DNA from: Taibaiella sp965229095
GTDB lineage: Bacteria > Bacteroidota > Bacteroidia > Chitinophagales > Chitinophagaceae
Direction: 5' to 3'
DNA length: 64,000 nucleotides
Assembly: GCA_965229095.1 (NCBI GenBank)
Contig: OZ245855.1
Coordinates: 806,001-870,000, forward strand
Part shown: positions 51,800 to 59,971 of the stretch, one piece after another
Layout of the letters: every line of letters starts with the position of its first letter
How positions within the stretch are numbered: position 1 is the stretch's first letter
Made by a program: the position numbers and the translations under genes
The notes under the pieces: model-generated
Databases searched by the model: none
What the model was told of the DNA's origin: nothing
What the model saw: the letters and a program-made list of their open reading frames with translations, nothing else

Positions 51800-53200
51800 T
51801 TAAGCAGAAAGCAATGCCTCCCTTTCAGCCCACAATTCCTTAATCTTTTGGCCAGCCTCTTCGGGAGAAATACGAATGTAACGATAGAAATCGCGCAGGC
51901 TTTTGTGACCACTTATTTTCATAATCAATTCAACCGGTGTTCCAGCTAAATATTCATTGGTGCAAAATGAGCGGCGGCAAGTATGTGAGGTTATCCATTC
52001 AAATTTTGGTTTGACTACTACTATATCCTGATTGCCTTTTTTGTAAGAAAACTTAACTATATTTCCTATTCCGGCTAATTGGCCCACCGTTTTGATATGC
52101 CGGTTAAATTCAGGGTTTGATGTTTTGGGTATGCGGCCCCTGAACCTGTTTACAAGAATTTCATAAGCTTTCGGGCGCAAGGGAATTACTACCCATCCGT
52201 CTGATTTTTGCTGCTTTTTATAAAGCATGTCGCCCTTTATATCTTCCGGGGCAATATTGGAAAAGTCAGAAAAACGCAGACCCGTCAAGCAGCCCAATAC
52301 CAATAAATCACGATGCAGTTCCAGGTGGGGCTGGTCAGATAAATTAAGCTCATAAATACGATCAATTTCGTGAGGCGTAAGATATATAGCGTCTGATTCT
52401 TCATCCAGTATTTTGAAATCTGAAAGATCGATTGGGGCAATTATCTTACGCCGTATCCGGTCACGCAAAAAGACGCGCAACTGCTTAATTGTTTTTCCAA
52501 TGGTGCTACGTTTCAGTCCTTTTATAACCGTTTTTCTCCGGCGCTGCTCATAATCATAGGTTAGAAAATCTACAAAGTGATCGTAGAAATTATAATCAAA
52601 ACAGTTAAAGGTTATTTTCTTTCCTCGGTACACTTCAAAAGCATAAAGCAGGTCTTTAGCGTTTTTGTATACGTTCATCATTCTGGGTGAAACTTTCTTC
52701 TTTTTGCTTTTCATATAATCCTCAAACTGTACATACAGATCGAGGTCTGTAGTATTATTGTCGGCAGGAGTGGAGGAAATAGGAGGAGCTGCATTATTGC
52801 TAATAGCTGTGGGAGCCGCAGTAACAGTAGCTTCGTCAGGCTTTGGTTGTACGGCTTCGTTTGCACTCAACGTTGCCAGATCAAAGTCGGGGCTGAATGT
52901 GGTTTTTACAAAGCCCACGAGGTCGATAATACCTGTCTTGATACCATACTTAATGATGTCTTCTGCCTTGCGCTTTAGAGTAATTAACTGTTCATTTAAG
53001 GCAATTGCTGAACCATAACATTCGGGAAGGTCATCCGATATGTTTTTAGATCGCTTTAGCCACCACCTGGGTGGAATGGCTATTTCTGTATTGAGGAGCG
53101 TTTTTTTATCTTCTGCACCACAGTACTGAATGAAGATAATACTCGTACCGTCTTTACGGGCTTTGCTCTTTGGGCAAATTGGTTTTAATGCTAACAACAT
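51800..53200 (-). CDS. Tyrosine site-specific integrase (1)
   Basis: A protein of 466 residues. N-terminal Arm/core-binding regions, a Pro/Ala-rich linker (residues about 115-150, AVQPKPDEATVTAAPTAISN), SAM-like domain, then the catalytic domain with Arg in LGCLTGLRFSDFSNI, HTCRRSFCTNEYLAG (His-x-x-Arg) and GHKSLRDFYRYIRIS containing the His and nucleophilic Tyr. It reads leftward, away from the tRNA-like sequence at 53350. It probably mobilised the island to its left. Confidence 0.92.
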   Translation of the reverse strand: MLLALKPICPKSKARKDGTSIIFIQYCGAEDKKTLLNTEIAIPPRWWLKRSKNISDDLPECYGSAIALNEQLITLKRKAEDIIKYGIKTGIIDLVGFVKTTFSPDFDLATLSANEAVQPKPDEATVTAAPTAISNNAAPPISSTPADNNTTDLDLYVQFEDYMKSKKKKVSPRMMNVYKNAKDLLYAFEVYRGKKITFNCFDYNFYDHFVDFLTYDYEQRRRKTVIKGLKRSTIGKTIKQLRVFLRDRIRRKIIAPIDLSDFKILDEESDAIYLTPHEIDRIYELNLSDQPHLELHRDLLVLGCLTGLRFSDFSNIAPEDIKGDMLYKKQQKSDGWVVIPLRPKAYEILVNRFRGRIPKTSNPEFNRHIKTVGQLAGIGNIVKFSYKKGNQDIVVVKPKFEWITSHTCRRSFCTNEYLAGTPVELIMKISGHKSLRDFYRYIRISPEEAGQKIKELWAEREALLSA

Positions 53201-53349
53201 ATTTAGTCGAGTTTTTAGTCGAGTAATGTGTTGTTAGGCACTATAAAGGTCGCGGAAAAAAATAAGTCAAAATGTTGCAAAATGCTGAAAACCAGCACAT
53301 AGAAGTTAAGAACAGTAAAACACGGTAAATACGAAAATCTCCGTAAGAC

Positions 53350-53392
53350 ATCCCAGCGGAATCACCAAGCCACTCTTAAGAGTGGCTTTTTT
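53350..53392 (+). other. tRNA-3'-end-like sequence plus terminator, candidate att site
   Basis: ATCCCAGCGGAATCACCA (53350-53367) has the form of a tRNA 3' end: end of the T-loop, CCCAG T-stem strand, CGGAATC acceptor strand, A73 and CCA. It is followed at once by the terminator AGCCACTCTT/AAGAGTGGCT and a T-run, as behind many tRNA genes. No 5' part of a tRNA is present. This is the expected scar where an integrase used the 3' end of a tRNA gene. The terminator is clear; the att reading is inference. Confidence 0.5.
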
Positions 53393-53489
53393 CGTTTAAA
53401 GACGTTTGAAATACATTAAAATCAACGTTTTTTTCAAATAAGCAGTATAAAGAGATACAAAGAAAAACAAGGTAAAAGGGTGCCTGTAA

Positions 53490-53522
53490 GGGTACCAATT
53501 TTATTTGTTTATTTTGGTACCC
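53490..53522. repeat. Inverted repeat GGGTACCAA/TTGGTACCC
   Basis: Two perfect 9-bp arms are separated by 15 bp of AT-rich DNA, 75 bp before the second integrase. A related GGGTGCC lies one turn upstream at 53478. It is probably a binding site for the integrase, an excision factor or a repressor. Confidence 0.5.
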
Positions 53523-53597
53523 TCGATTGACCCTAAGGTTTGTGTGTAGGTAGGGTTTTAGGTTCGAGCGATCATTCGTCCACCTAAAAAATGTGTT

Positions 53598-54863
53598 ATG
53601 AAGGTTAATGAAAAGCTCTCCATGTTGCTCATATTGGAGAAATCAAAAGTATCAAAAGATGGTAAAGTGCCGATTACAGTACGGCTCACTATCGATTGTA
53701 AAAGAGCAGAAATGTCATTGGGTCACAAAATCAGGCCCGAAATGTGGAATCAGGAAGCTGGTATCGCTATTGGTGGTAGTGCAGAATCCCGACAGGTCAA
53801 TAGTACGATTGACCGGGTGAAAATGAAACTGCGGCTACATTATGATCTCCTGACTACGCAACATGATTATGTTTCTGTCGAAATGCTCAAAGCCTCCTAC
53901 CAGAATAAGAAGAAACCGGAGGAAGGCAAATCCCTACTTGAAACCATTGATTTCATGATTGAAAAAATGGAAAAGAAAGTAGAAAAAGAAAAACTGGCCA
54001 AAGGTACCCTAAGCAGATGGAGAACCACGAAGGTTAAAATACAAGATTTCCTGAATTTTGAATACAAAGTCAAGGATATAAAACTAGATCAGATTGTCTA
54101 TGCCTTTGCCGAAGATTTTTTAGATTTTCTCACCCTTGAACAAGGCTTAGAAGATAATACAGCAATGAAATACCTGAAGAACTCCAAACAGGTACTCAAA
54201 ACAGCAGTGGAAAGGAATTGGCTGAATAAAAGTCCTATAGCCGGTTACAAATGTTCTTATTTCAATCCAGACAGGGATGTACTGGATGAACAGGAAATTA
54301 TGCTTCTGTATAACAAACATTTGCCTATTCAGCGACTGGCAGAGATCAGGGATTGCTATCTGTTTATGGTCTTTACCGGGTATGCCTATAAAGATGCACA
54401 GCTATTACGGCCTGAAAACGTAGGCAAGTACTTTGATGGCGAAGACTGGATTATCAAGAACAGGGAAAAGACCTGGTGCCGGGAAAATGTGCCATTACTG
54501 CCCATTGCCAAAGAAATCATTAAGAAGTACCGGGATCACCCACTTTGTCTCCTAAACAATACCTTATTGCCGATTAAAAGCAATCAGAAATTCAACGCTT
54601 ACCTAAAAGAGATCATTGAAATCTGTGGTATTGAAAAAAACCTGACCACCCACACTGCCCGTCATACTTTTGCTACAACAGTAACTCTAGCCAATGGTGT
54701 CCCCCTGGAAACAGTTAGTGCCTTGTTGGGGCATAAGTCTATCAGGACTACCCAGATTTACGCAAAGATCGTTCAGCAAAAGGTTAGCCAGGACATGCAA
54801 ATACTTAAAGAAAAGCTTTACTTGACAATGCCTCCTTCCCTATTGCAAAGTAAGGCAGCCTAA
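53598..54863 (+). CDS. Tyrosine site-specific integrase (2)
   Basis: A protein of 421 residues of the Bacteroidota mobile-element type. An Arm-binding N-terminus (KLSMLLILEKSKVSKDGKVP) is followed by a SAM-like domain and the catalytic domain. The first Arg position reads MVFTGYAYKDAQLLRPENV, where family members normally have GxR, so Tyr-Lys replaces the usual residues. THTARHTFATTVTLANGVPL (His-x-x-Arg) and GHKSIRTTQIYAKIV (His and Tyr) are intact. It drives the element to the right. Only weakly similar to integrase 1. Confidence 0.9.
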   Translation: MKVNEKLSMLLILEKSKVSKDGKVPITVRLTIDCKRAEMSLGHKIRPEMWNQEAGIAIGGSAESRQVNSTIDRVKMKLRLHYDLLTTQHDYVSVEMLKASYQNKKKPEEGKSLLETIDFMIEKMEKKVEKEKLAKGTLSRWRTTKVKIQDFLNFEYKVKDIKLDQIVYAFAEDFLDFLTLEQGLEDNTAMKYLKNSKQVLKTAVERNWLNKSPIAGYKCSYFNPDRDVLDEQEIMLLYNKHLPIQRLAEIRDCYLFMVFTGYAYKDAQLLRPENVGKYFDGEDWIIKNREKTWCRENVPLLPIAKEIIKKYRDHPLCLLNNTLLPIKSNQKFNAYLKEIIEICGIEKNLTTHTARHTFATTVTLANGVPLETVSALLGHKSIRTTQIYAKIVQQKVSQDMQILKEKLYLTMPPSLLQSKAA

Positions 54864-54890
54864 GTACACTTCATATATACTTTTATTGCT

Positions 54891-54916
54891 AAAGTGACCC
54901 CAATGGTCACTTTTTT
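54891..54916 (+). terminator. Terminator of integrase 2
   Basis: Arms AAAGTGACC and GGTCACTTT around a 5-nt loop are followed by a run of six T. It lies 28 bp after the integrase stop. Confidence 0.8.
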
Positions 54917-55110
54917 CGTTAAGGAATACTAATTACTAAACCCAGGCTCAAGGGGGCTGTTAGCTGTTCACAGGTATAGAATTTAACCCTGTGGCCGGTT
55001 TGGACATTTCTTGCATTATATTTGCTCTTATCTAGAACAAACAGCGGGTTATCCCCTTCAATCTGTTTTGAGAATAGTGGAAAAGAATTTGTGAAATAAA
55101 AACAGACGAG

Positions 55111-55425
55111 ATGAATAACAATTTAGAAAAAAAGCAAAGGCTTTACAGGGATCAATTGGTAACCATAGATGACCTGGAACAATTTAAAACGGAATTACTT
55201 GCATCGCTAGAGGCCCTATTGAAAAGTAAGGGTACCCCACCCAATAAAAAATGGTTGAAATCGCATGAAGTGCGAAAGCTTTTAGGCATATCTATGGGTA
55301 AGCTACTTTCCCTTCGCCTTAACGGCACTCTTCCTTACACTAAAATTGGCAGTGTTATTTATTACGACTATGAAGATATAGGAAAGATGTTTGAAAATCG
55401 AAAATTTACCCATACCCATGCATAA
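55111..55425 (+). CDS. Excisionase/HTH_17-like DNA-binding protein
   Basis: A protein of 104 residues. A helical N-terminus precedes a MerR/excisionase-type winged helix-turn-helix: KWLKSHEVRKLLGISMGKLL, then LRLNGTLPYTKIGSVIYYDY. Such proteins follow integrase genes on Bacteroidota mobile elements and control excision or transfer. It starts 3 bp before the next gene's region and is cotranscribed with it. Confidence 0.85.
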   Translation: MNNNLEKKQRLYRDQLVTIDDLEQFKTELLASLEALLKSKGTPPNKKWLKSHEVRKLLGISMGKLLSLRLNGTLPYTKIGSVIYYDYEDIGKMFENRKFTHTHA

Positions 55426-55427
55426 GG

Positions 55428-55670
55428 ATGAAACGACCTCAACGCGATTTAAGGGCGGGATACGGGTGCGATCTCCCACCTTCCAGAGAACACATCAAAA
55501 TATACTTTTTAGAAAAGGGAATGCAAGAAGAACAAGCGAATTTCTTCTATAAACATTATGATGGCTGCAAGTGGCTGGATCATAAAGGGCGACCCATTAA
55601 AAACTGGAAAACACTTGCCTGTGATCGGATTTGGGAATTTTTTCTGAATGAAAGGAAAAATAACCAGTAG
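55428..55670 (+). CDS. Small mobile-element protein, replication-related motif
   Basis: A protein of 80 residues. The segment IKIYFLEKGMQEEQANFFYK, then WLDHKGRPIKNWKTLACDRI, resembles a short domain seen at the end of phage and plasmid replication proteins (FFNHY...W...K-x-W). It is too short to replicate DNA itself and may bind a primase or helicase. Two bases separate it from the excisionase-like gene. Confidence 0.65.
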   Translation: MKRPQRDLRAGYGCDLPPSREHIKIYFLEKGMQEEQANFFYKHYDGCKWLDHKGRPIKNWKTLACDRIWEFFLNERKNNQ

Positions 55671-55781
55671 AAGGCAAGGCATCATAAAATGCCTTTCAAT
55701 AGTGTGTATTATGAAGATAGTGAGTTAGAAAATAGTGTTGAATTAGGATGCTTCATCATACATTTTGGTTAGATTTGTAAT

Positions 55782-56285
55782 ATGCATAACAGTAAGTCTA
55801 CAGAAAAGAATGCAGTATATCTTGTACACTGGAAAAAGCAGCAGGGCCGCATAGAACTTTTTTATGACCTTGCGATTTTTGTAAAAAGTTACTCAAGATA
55901 CAGCTTGCCCGAAATAAGCGAGGTTCTTGCTTCCGGCATTGCTATCTTTGAAGACGAAGATGTGCGTATAGAGAATAAGGTAGTAATTACTGCACCCAAG
56001 CCTAGTTTTCCACCCATGTTTTTTTGGGACCTCAATTATGACAGGATAGATTGGATCGGTAGCATCAGTACTGTTATCCAAAGAATCTTAGAGCGTGGGA
56101 TGCCGGAGCATTGGGCGGAATTACAAAGGTTCTATGGTCAGCAAACCATTATTACTGCCTTACGAGAAACAATTACTTATCTGCCGGATGAATGCATAGA
56201 TGAAGCCTCCTTATATTTTAATATAAAAAAGGAGGAAATGTTATGCTTCAAAAGAAAACAGTCACAGCCGAAACTCTGGCGCTGA
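55782..56285 (+). CDS. AbiE-type antitoxin (DUF6922-like)
   Basis: A protein of 167 residues. The segment FFWDLNYDRIDWIGSISTVI, then QRILERGMPEHWAELQRFYG and LYFNIKKEEM, matches the DUF6922 proteins that precede AbiEii toxins in Bacteroidota. The C-terminal half contains a short helix-turn-helix-like region that may bind the operon promoter. It overlaps the toxin gene by 43 bp, the tight coupling expected for a toxin-antitoxin pair. Confidence 0.82.
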   Translation: MHNSKSTEKNAVYLVHWKKQQGRIELFYDLAIFVKSYSRYSLPEISEVLASGIAIFEDEDVRIENKVVITAPKPSFPPMFFWDLNYDRIDWIGSISTVIQRILERGMPEHWAELQRFYGQQTIITALRETITYLPDECIDEASLYFNIKKEEMLCFKRKQSQPKLWR

Positions 56286-56944
56286 CGAAACGATTAATGG
56301 CCGATCCCAGGCTGAATGATTTTATACTTGTTGGAGGGACAGCGCTTGCCCTTACCATCGGACACCGTAAGTCAATAGACATCGACCTTTTTACGGTTAA
56401 TCCCTTCGACGCTCCCAATGTCGCTGCAATATTAGAGAAGGAATACGGTGCTGAGTTTATTAAAATTGGGAAAGGCGGCATAAACTGCTTTATCAATGGC
56501 ATCAAGACCGATCTGATTTCCCATCGGTATCCCATGATAGAACCGGCTGAGACAATTGAAGGTATCCGGATCTGTTCAATGACGGATCTTGCCGCCTTTA
56601 AACTACATGCTATTGCCAATACCGGCAGCCGGATAAAGGATTTTATAGATATCCATTTTATGTTGGAAAAAATGCCTTTGTTCCAAATGTACGCAGCTTA
56701 CGAAAGAAAGTATTACCCCAATACCAGCCGGGAGATGGCGAGCTTAGCCCTTAGAGATCATAGCCGGATTGACTTTAAGGAGCCTGTTATGCTATTCGGT
56801 GAAAATTTGGACTGGCCAAAGATTAGCTCCAGGTTGCTTGACGCAATAGAGCGTCCCGGCAAAATTTTCATGACTAATGTCAAGCAGTCACTCCAATTAA
56901 AACCAGAACCGAGCAAACAGATAAAAAGAGGGAAAAGGATGTAA
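56243..56944 (+). CDS. abiEii: AbiEii/AbiGii-family nucleotidyltransferase toxin
   Basis: A protein of 233 residues. The nucleotidyltransferase signature is FILVGGTALALTIGHRKSID followed by IDLF, giving the GG-x-x-L and D-x-D metal site. The later motifs SMTDLAAFKLHAIANTGSRI and KDFIDIHFML follow the AbiEii pattern. Such toxins transfer nucleotides to a cellular target and arrest growth upon phage infection. A broken second copy of its C-terminus lies 200 bp downstream. Confidence 0.88.
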   Translation: MLQKKTVTAETLALTKRLMADPRLNDFILVGGTALALTIGHRKSIDIDLFTVNPFDAPNVAAILEKEYGAEFIKIGKGGINCFINGIKTDLISHRYPMIEPAETIEGIRICSMTDLAAFKLHAIANTGSRIKDFIDIHFMLEKMPLFQMYAAYERKYYPNTSREMASLALRDHSRIDFKEPVMLFGENLDWPKISSRLLDAIERPGKIFMTNVKQSLQLKPEPSKQIKRGKRM

Positions 56945-57027
56945 AAATTCTTTCTATTCAGTCCGGTCGATAGACTGGACTGAATAGTTAATACTGAACA
57001 GTTAATGTGCAAATGAAAAAGTGAAGT

Positions 57028-57195
57028 ATGCAAAAATCAACTATTGCCCAAGCCAAGCAAATTGACCTGGTAGACTACCTGGCCTCATTAGGCCATTATC
57101 CTAAAAAAATCAGGAATCAGGATCATTGGTGTCTTTCCCCGTTACAAGATTTTGGACTGGTCAAAAATCGAGTCCAGATTATTTATGGCCATTGA
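57028..57195 (+). pseudogene. Truncated CHC2/toprim N-terminus
   Basis: The first 42 codons encode STIAQAKQIDLVDYLASLGH and DHWCLSPL, the start of the CHC2 zinc-finger/toprim mobilisation proteins common on Bacteroidota elements. After SPL the frame leaves the family and continues in sequence derived from another gene until a stop at 57193. The rest of the primase is gone. Confidence 0.65.
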
Positions 57196-57310
57196 ATGAC
57201 CAGAAAGACTTTTTGACACCATCAGACAGCAAATCAGAATAAAGACAGAAGTACCCAAACAAAAAAAGAGGAAAAAGGATTTAGGGCCTTCTTTAGACAA
57301 ATACCGCTGA
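57152..57310 (+). pseudogene. C-terminal remnant of a second AbiEii toxin
   Basis: This frame encodes LDWSKIESRLFMAIE, an in-frame TGA, then PERLFDTIRQQIRIKTEVPK and a basic tail. The intact AbiEii toxin ends LDWPKISSRLLDAIERPGKI and so on to a Lys/Arg-rich tail. The similarity identifies a duplicated and broken paralogue, joined directly to the toprim fragment at about 57150. Confidence 0.7.
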
Positions 57311-57413
57311 GCGGCCGGCGGTATTTACTGCTAATGTATAAAATAGATGAAAGCACAAAAGAATTAACTTGTATGGATATAAAGCAATTTACCTAATGTC
57401 CTGTTGATTAAAT

Positions 57414-58874
57414 TTAATCAAGAACTTTTTTACGAAGAATCATTTGTTCAGAAATAGGAATGTAAACAAAGCGATAATCAAAGTCATCTATACTTTCATC
57501 GGCAATGTACGGCAGTGAGGTATCCGAATAAGGGACGTCTTGAATTATCCTATTTGATTGAATATCTACCTTCGCGTAATGCATCCATTTGTCTTTGCCA
57601 TCCCTATATATGATGTACGCAAAATTCTGGCTTACCCTCAAGCCAAAAATGCCTTTAAAACCGGTTGTTTTTTGAGACAGTATGGGCAAATCCAGGTCTG
57701 GCTTGTCGGGAGATACGGAGAAAACATGATTACTATAGACTAAAGCTACATAAGGATATGAATAGAGTATTCCCGACCCAGGGAAAAGGCCGGTGGTGTA
57801 CCCAACCTTTAAATACTCTGAAGGTAAGGTACCCTTGTAAAATCCTTTATGCTCATAGACGTTTTTTGCGTTCTTCTTGTATAGGCCTAATATGTGGTTG
57901 GGAATGCCATCGGCTAAGTACCCTAACAGTTCAGTATATAGGGTGTCATTTTTTACAAAAAAGCCTCCACTCATGATGTAGTAAGCATCTTCGCGTTTAA
58001 CCAAATCTCCCGCTTCCGTTATCCGATGCAACCCTCTGTTAACGCCTTTAAAACTTGGATCAATGTAATTTTCAACAATTGAAAATGAAATCATTTTGCC
58101 ATCTTTGTAAATGGAAAGCGCCACGAAATTTGTAGCTTCATCTTTATAGGCTGTATCTCGAATGATGTATGCGTAATGAGAAGTGGCATAGATGGTGTCG
58201 TTACTACAATACATAGCCTCAAAAGCATTAGGGTCTATTCTCCGTTTTCTTGTGGAAAACTCTTTGGCCTCCTGGTATTCTTTTTTCCACTTATTGGCCG
58301 GGTATCTAAGCTTAAAGGCAGCTTGAACCATACTGTCCGTTACCGAAAGGGTGTACAATAATTGGCCGTCTATTTTATCAAATGCCCGTATTTCCGATGC
58401 TGTCACATCAAAGCAATAAATATAACGCCCGCTATTTTTTAGTATTGTTTCTCCGCCAAACGCATGACTTGAAAGTTTTACTGTATCGGTACGGCTTAAG
58501 GAATTAAAGAAAGGAACAGCATCTTCAATCGAAGCTATATTAACGTTTATAAAATTCCCGCTTTCTTCATTGTAAGCCCCTATAGAAGACTTGATGTTTC
58601 CGCCATTTTTAAACCTGTTGAACAAGCTATCAGACCATACAATGCCTGCTTTGTAGTCGTTCAGGTACATACGCTTTGATAAGACGGCAGAATCGACTTT
58701 ATACCGCTTAGGAAACACGAGGCTGACAGGTAGGCTTTTGTCTATATCGTTGAGTTTGGCCAGGTGGCTTACGCAATTCAGGCATTCATTGGGTAAAATA
58801 GGAACGTATAGCTTGTTTTGAGCAAAGCCAGTGAACGATGCCATTAACAGGAGAAGTGCTAAGTATTTTTTCAT
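57414..58874 (-). CDS. Secreted protein with N-terminal CxxC, function unknown
   Basis: A protein of 486 residues with a signal peptide (KYLALLLLMASFTGFAQ). It begins VPILPNECLNCVSHLAKLND, a C-x-x-C, then has beta-rich repeats suggestive of a six-bladed propeller (IYCFDVTASEIRAFDKIDGQ, YPYVALVYSNHVFSVSPDKP). In many Bacteroidota, similar propeller proteins follow a gene for a small secreted peptide, as here (58956). No enzymatic motif is seen. Confidence 0.72.
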   Translation of the reverse strand: MKKYLALLLLMASFTGFAQNKLYVPILPNECLNCVSHLAKLNDIDKSLPVSLVFPKRYKVDSAVLSKRMYLNDYKAGIVWSDSLFNRFKNGGNIKSSIGAYNEESGNFINVNIASIEDAVPFFNSLSRTDTVKLSSHAFGGETILKNSGRYIYCFDVTASEIRAFDKIDGQLLYTLSVTDSMVQAAFKLRYPANKWKKEYQEAKEFSTRKRRIDPNAFEAMYCSNDTIYATSHYAYIIRDTAYKDEATNFVALSIYKDGKMISFSIVENYIDPSFKGVNRGLHRITEAGDLVKREDAYYIMSGGFFVKNDTLYTELLGYLADGIPNHILGLYKKNAKNVYEHKGFYKGTLPSEYLKVGYTTGLFPGSGILYSYPYVALVYSNHVFSVSPDKPDLDLPILSQKTTGFKGIFGLRVSQNFAYIIYRDGKDKWMHYAKVDIQSNRIIQDVPYSDTSLPYIADESIDDFDYRFVYIPISEQMILRKKVLD

Positions 58875-58887
58875 TTTGTGTAGCTTA

Positions 58888-58922
58888 AATGCCCGTGAAG
58901 GAATCCGACCCCACGGGCATTT
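58888..58922 (-). promoter_or_regulatory. Hairpin between small secreted gene and its partner
   Basis: The arms AAATGCCCGTG and CACGGGCATTT are perfectly complementary (loop 13 nt). They lie between the stop at 58956 and the start at 58874, read on the minus strand. It is probably an intercistronic terminator or attenuator that limits expression of the large partner. Confidence 0.6.
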
Positions 58923-58955
58923 GTCAAGAATTAAAGAATTAAATATAGCAACACA

Positions 58956-59300
58956 CTACTGTGCTACTTCTTTTGCCCACACTACACCGTACTCTAAAGT
59001 TGGCACTTCGTGAATAAAACCCGCTTCTACATTAGGTTCATGCGCACCAACAGAAGGGTACACTAATGTAGTGGTTCCGGTCATATTGCCAGCAGCATCA
59101 TAGTGACGAATTACAACACTTAATGTGCCATTGGGATTACGTTGGCTTGAGGTGCAGACTTTATTTGGGTCAGGGTCGCATTTGTAAGTTATGCCGCCTA
59201 AGCCGTTAGGATTAGACTTTGTCCAGCCTTTAAGATCACCTGCCTGGGCTGATGTAGCAACACCTGCTACGCAAATCAATGCAAAAACTACTTTTTTCAT
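58956..59300 (-). CDS. Small secreted protein
   Basis: A protein of 114 residues with a signal peptide (KVVFALICVAGVATSAQAGD), two Cys in KCDPDPNKVCTSSQR, and a beta-rich C-terminus (VVIRHYDAAGNMTGTTTLVY). It resembles the small secreted proteins (NVEALA/DUF6520-type) that precede larger exported proteins in this phylum, but the precise family is uncertain. Followed by a hairpin and the 486-residue partner. Confidence 0.68.
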   Translation of the reverse strand: MKKVVFALICVAGVATSAQAGDLKGWTKSNPNGLGGITYKCDPDPNKVCTSSQRNPNGTLSVVIRHYDAAGNMTGTTTLVYPSVGAHEPNVEAGFIHEVPTLEYGVVWAKEVAQ

Positions 59301-59458
59301 TTTAGTCTGTTTTAAGTAATCGTGAATAAAAATATTTAAAATGCGGATTCTACAATCAATAATTGCAAAAGAATGTGGGAACCGTTTCCAATTTTAAACA
59401 GGTTAAAACCTGTAACTTTTAATAGGCATATCTTACATGCTGACTATCCGTTGGTAAT

Positions 59459-59548
59459 GGAAACCCTCCCGCCAATAAAGGGGGAGGAATTTCCTGCACT
59501 AACCAAACACAAAGCCCACGAACCATGAATTATATTGTGCTGACCTAA
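59459..59548 (+). repeat. Hairpin leader module, copy B
   Basis: Hairpin arms near GGAAACCCTCCC and GGGGGAGGAATTTCC (59459-59494) are followed by CACTAACCAAACAC and, 30 nt after the hairpin, AACC-ATG. The following ORF is only MNYIVLT. Copy A at 41574-41639 has the same order and spacing on the other strand. Confidence 0.55.
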
Positions 59549-59766
59549 ATCCAGTCTTCCGAGATGTTCCTGCCGATGGTGAATTACTGTGGATAAGCCA
59601 GACCTGCAATGCCAGGTTCATACCATACAAGGATTTCGGTGCCTACAATTAGAATAAGGCTTCTCTATTTGCACAAATTCTTTATTTTCGGTAACTGTAT
59701 CTTTTGCTGAAACGAATGTAGAAGCGGAAAAAAGGGAAAAAAAATCTATTTCACGAACTGGCTTAT

Positions 59767-59899
59767 TGTGGGGATATTCTGGCCGTTTGCCGATATATTT
59801 CCTTATCAGGCACGTAAAGAGGTTCGAGGCTACCGCAGGAGTATTTCAACGTTTGGTTTTGGGGTTCATATCCACAATGAGCCAGAATATCCCCACAAA
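59767..59899. repeat. 133-bp inverted-repeat (MITE-like) element
   Basis: TTGTGGGGATATTCTGGC at 59767-59784 and its exact complement at 59882-59899 bound 97 bp of non-coding DNA. Perfect 18-bp terminal repeats without a transposase suggest a MITE or an internally deleted insertion sequence. No flanking target duplication is obvious. Confidence 0.65.
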
Positions 59900-59971
59900 G
59901 CGGGGGTTAATATAAAATTCCTGTCCGGAAATTAAATGATCTTTAAATTCGCTTCAACTAAACACCTTTTT

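Larger units (their letters stand above)
59301..59971. other. Intergenic region with two repeat elements
   Basis: Nothing convincingly coding is seen in these 670 bp. The stretch holds leader module copy B (59459-59548) and a 133-bp inverted-repeat element (59767-59899). Between them, frames read as scattered short segments such as DVPADGELLW, which could be decayed coding sequence. Confidence 0.45.

Noticed and set aside
53201..53349. Full tRNA gene between the integrases
   Set aside because: Only the last 18 bases look like a tRNA; no D-arm, anticodon arm or 5' acceptor strand was found upstream.
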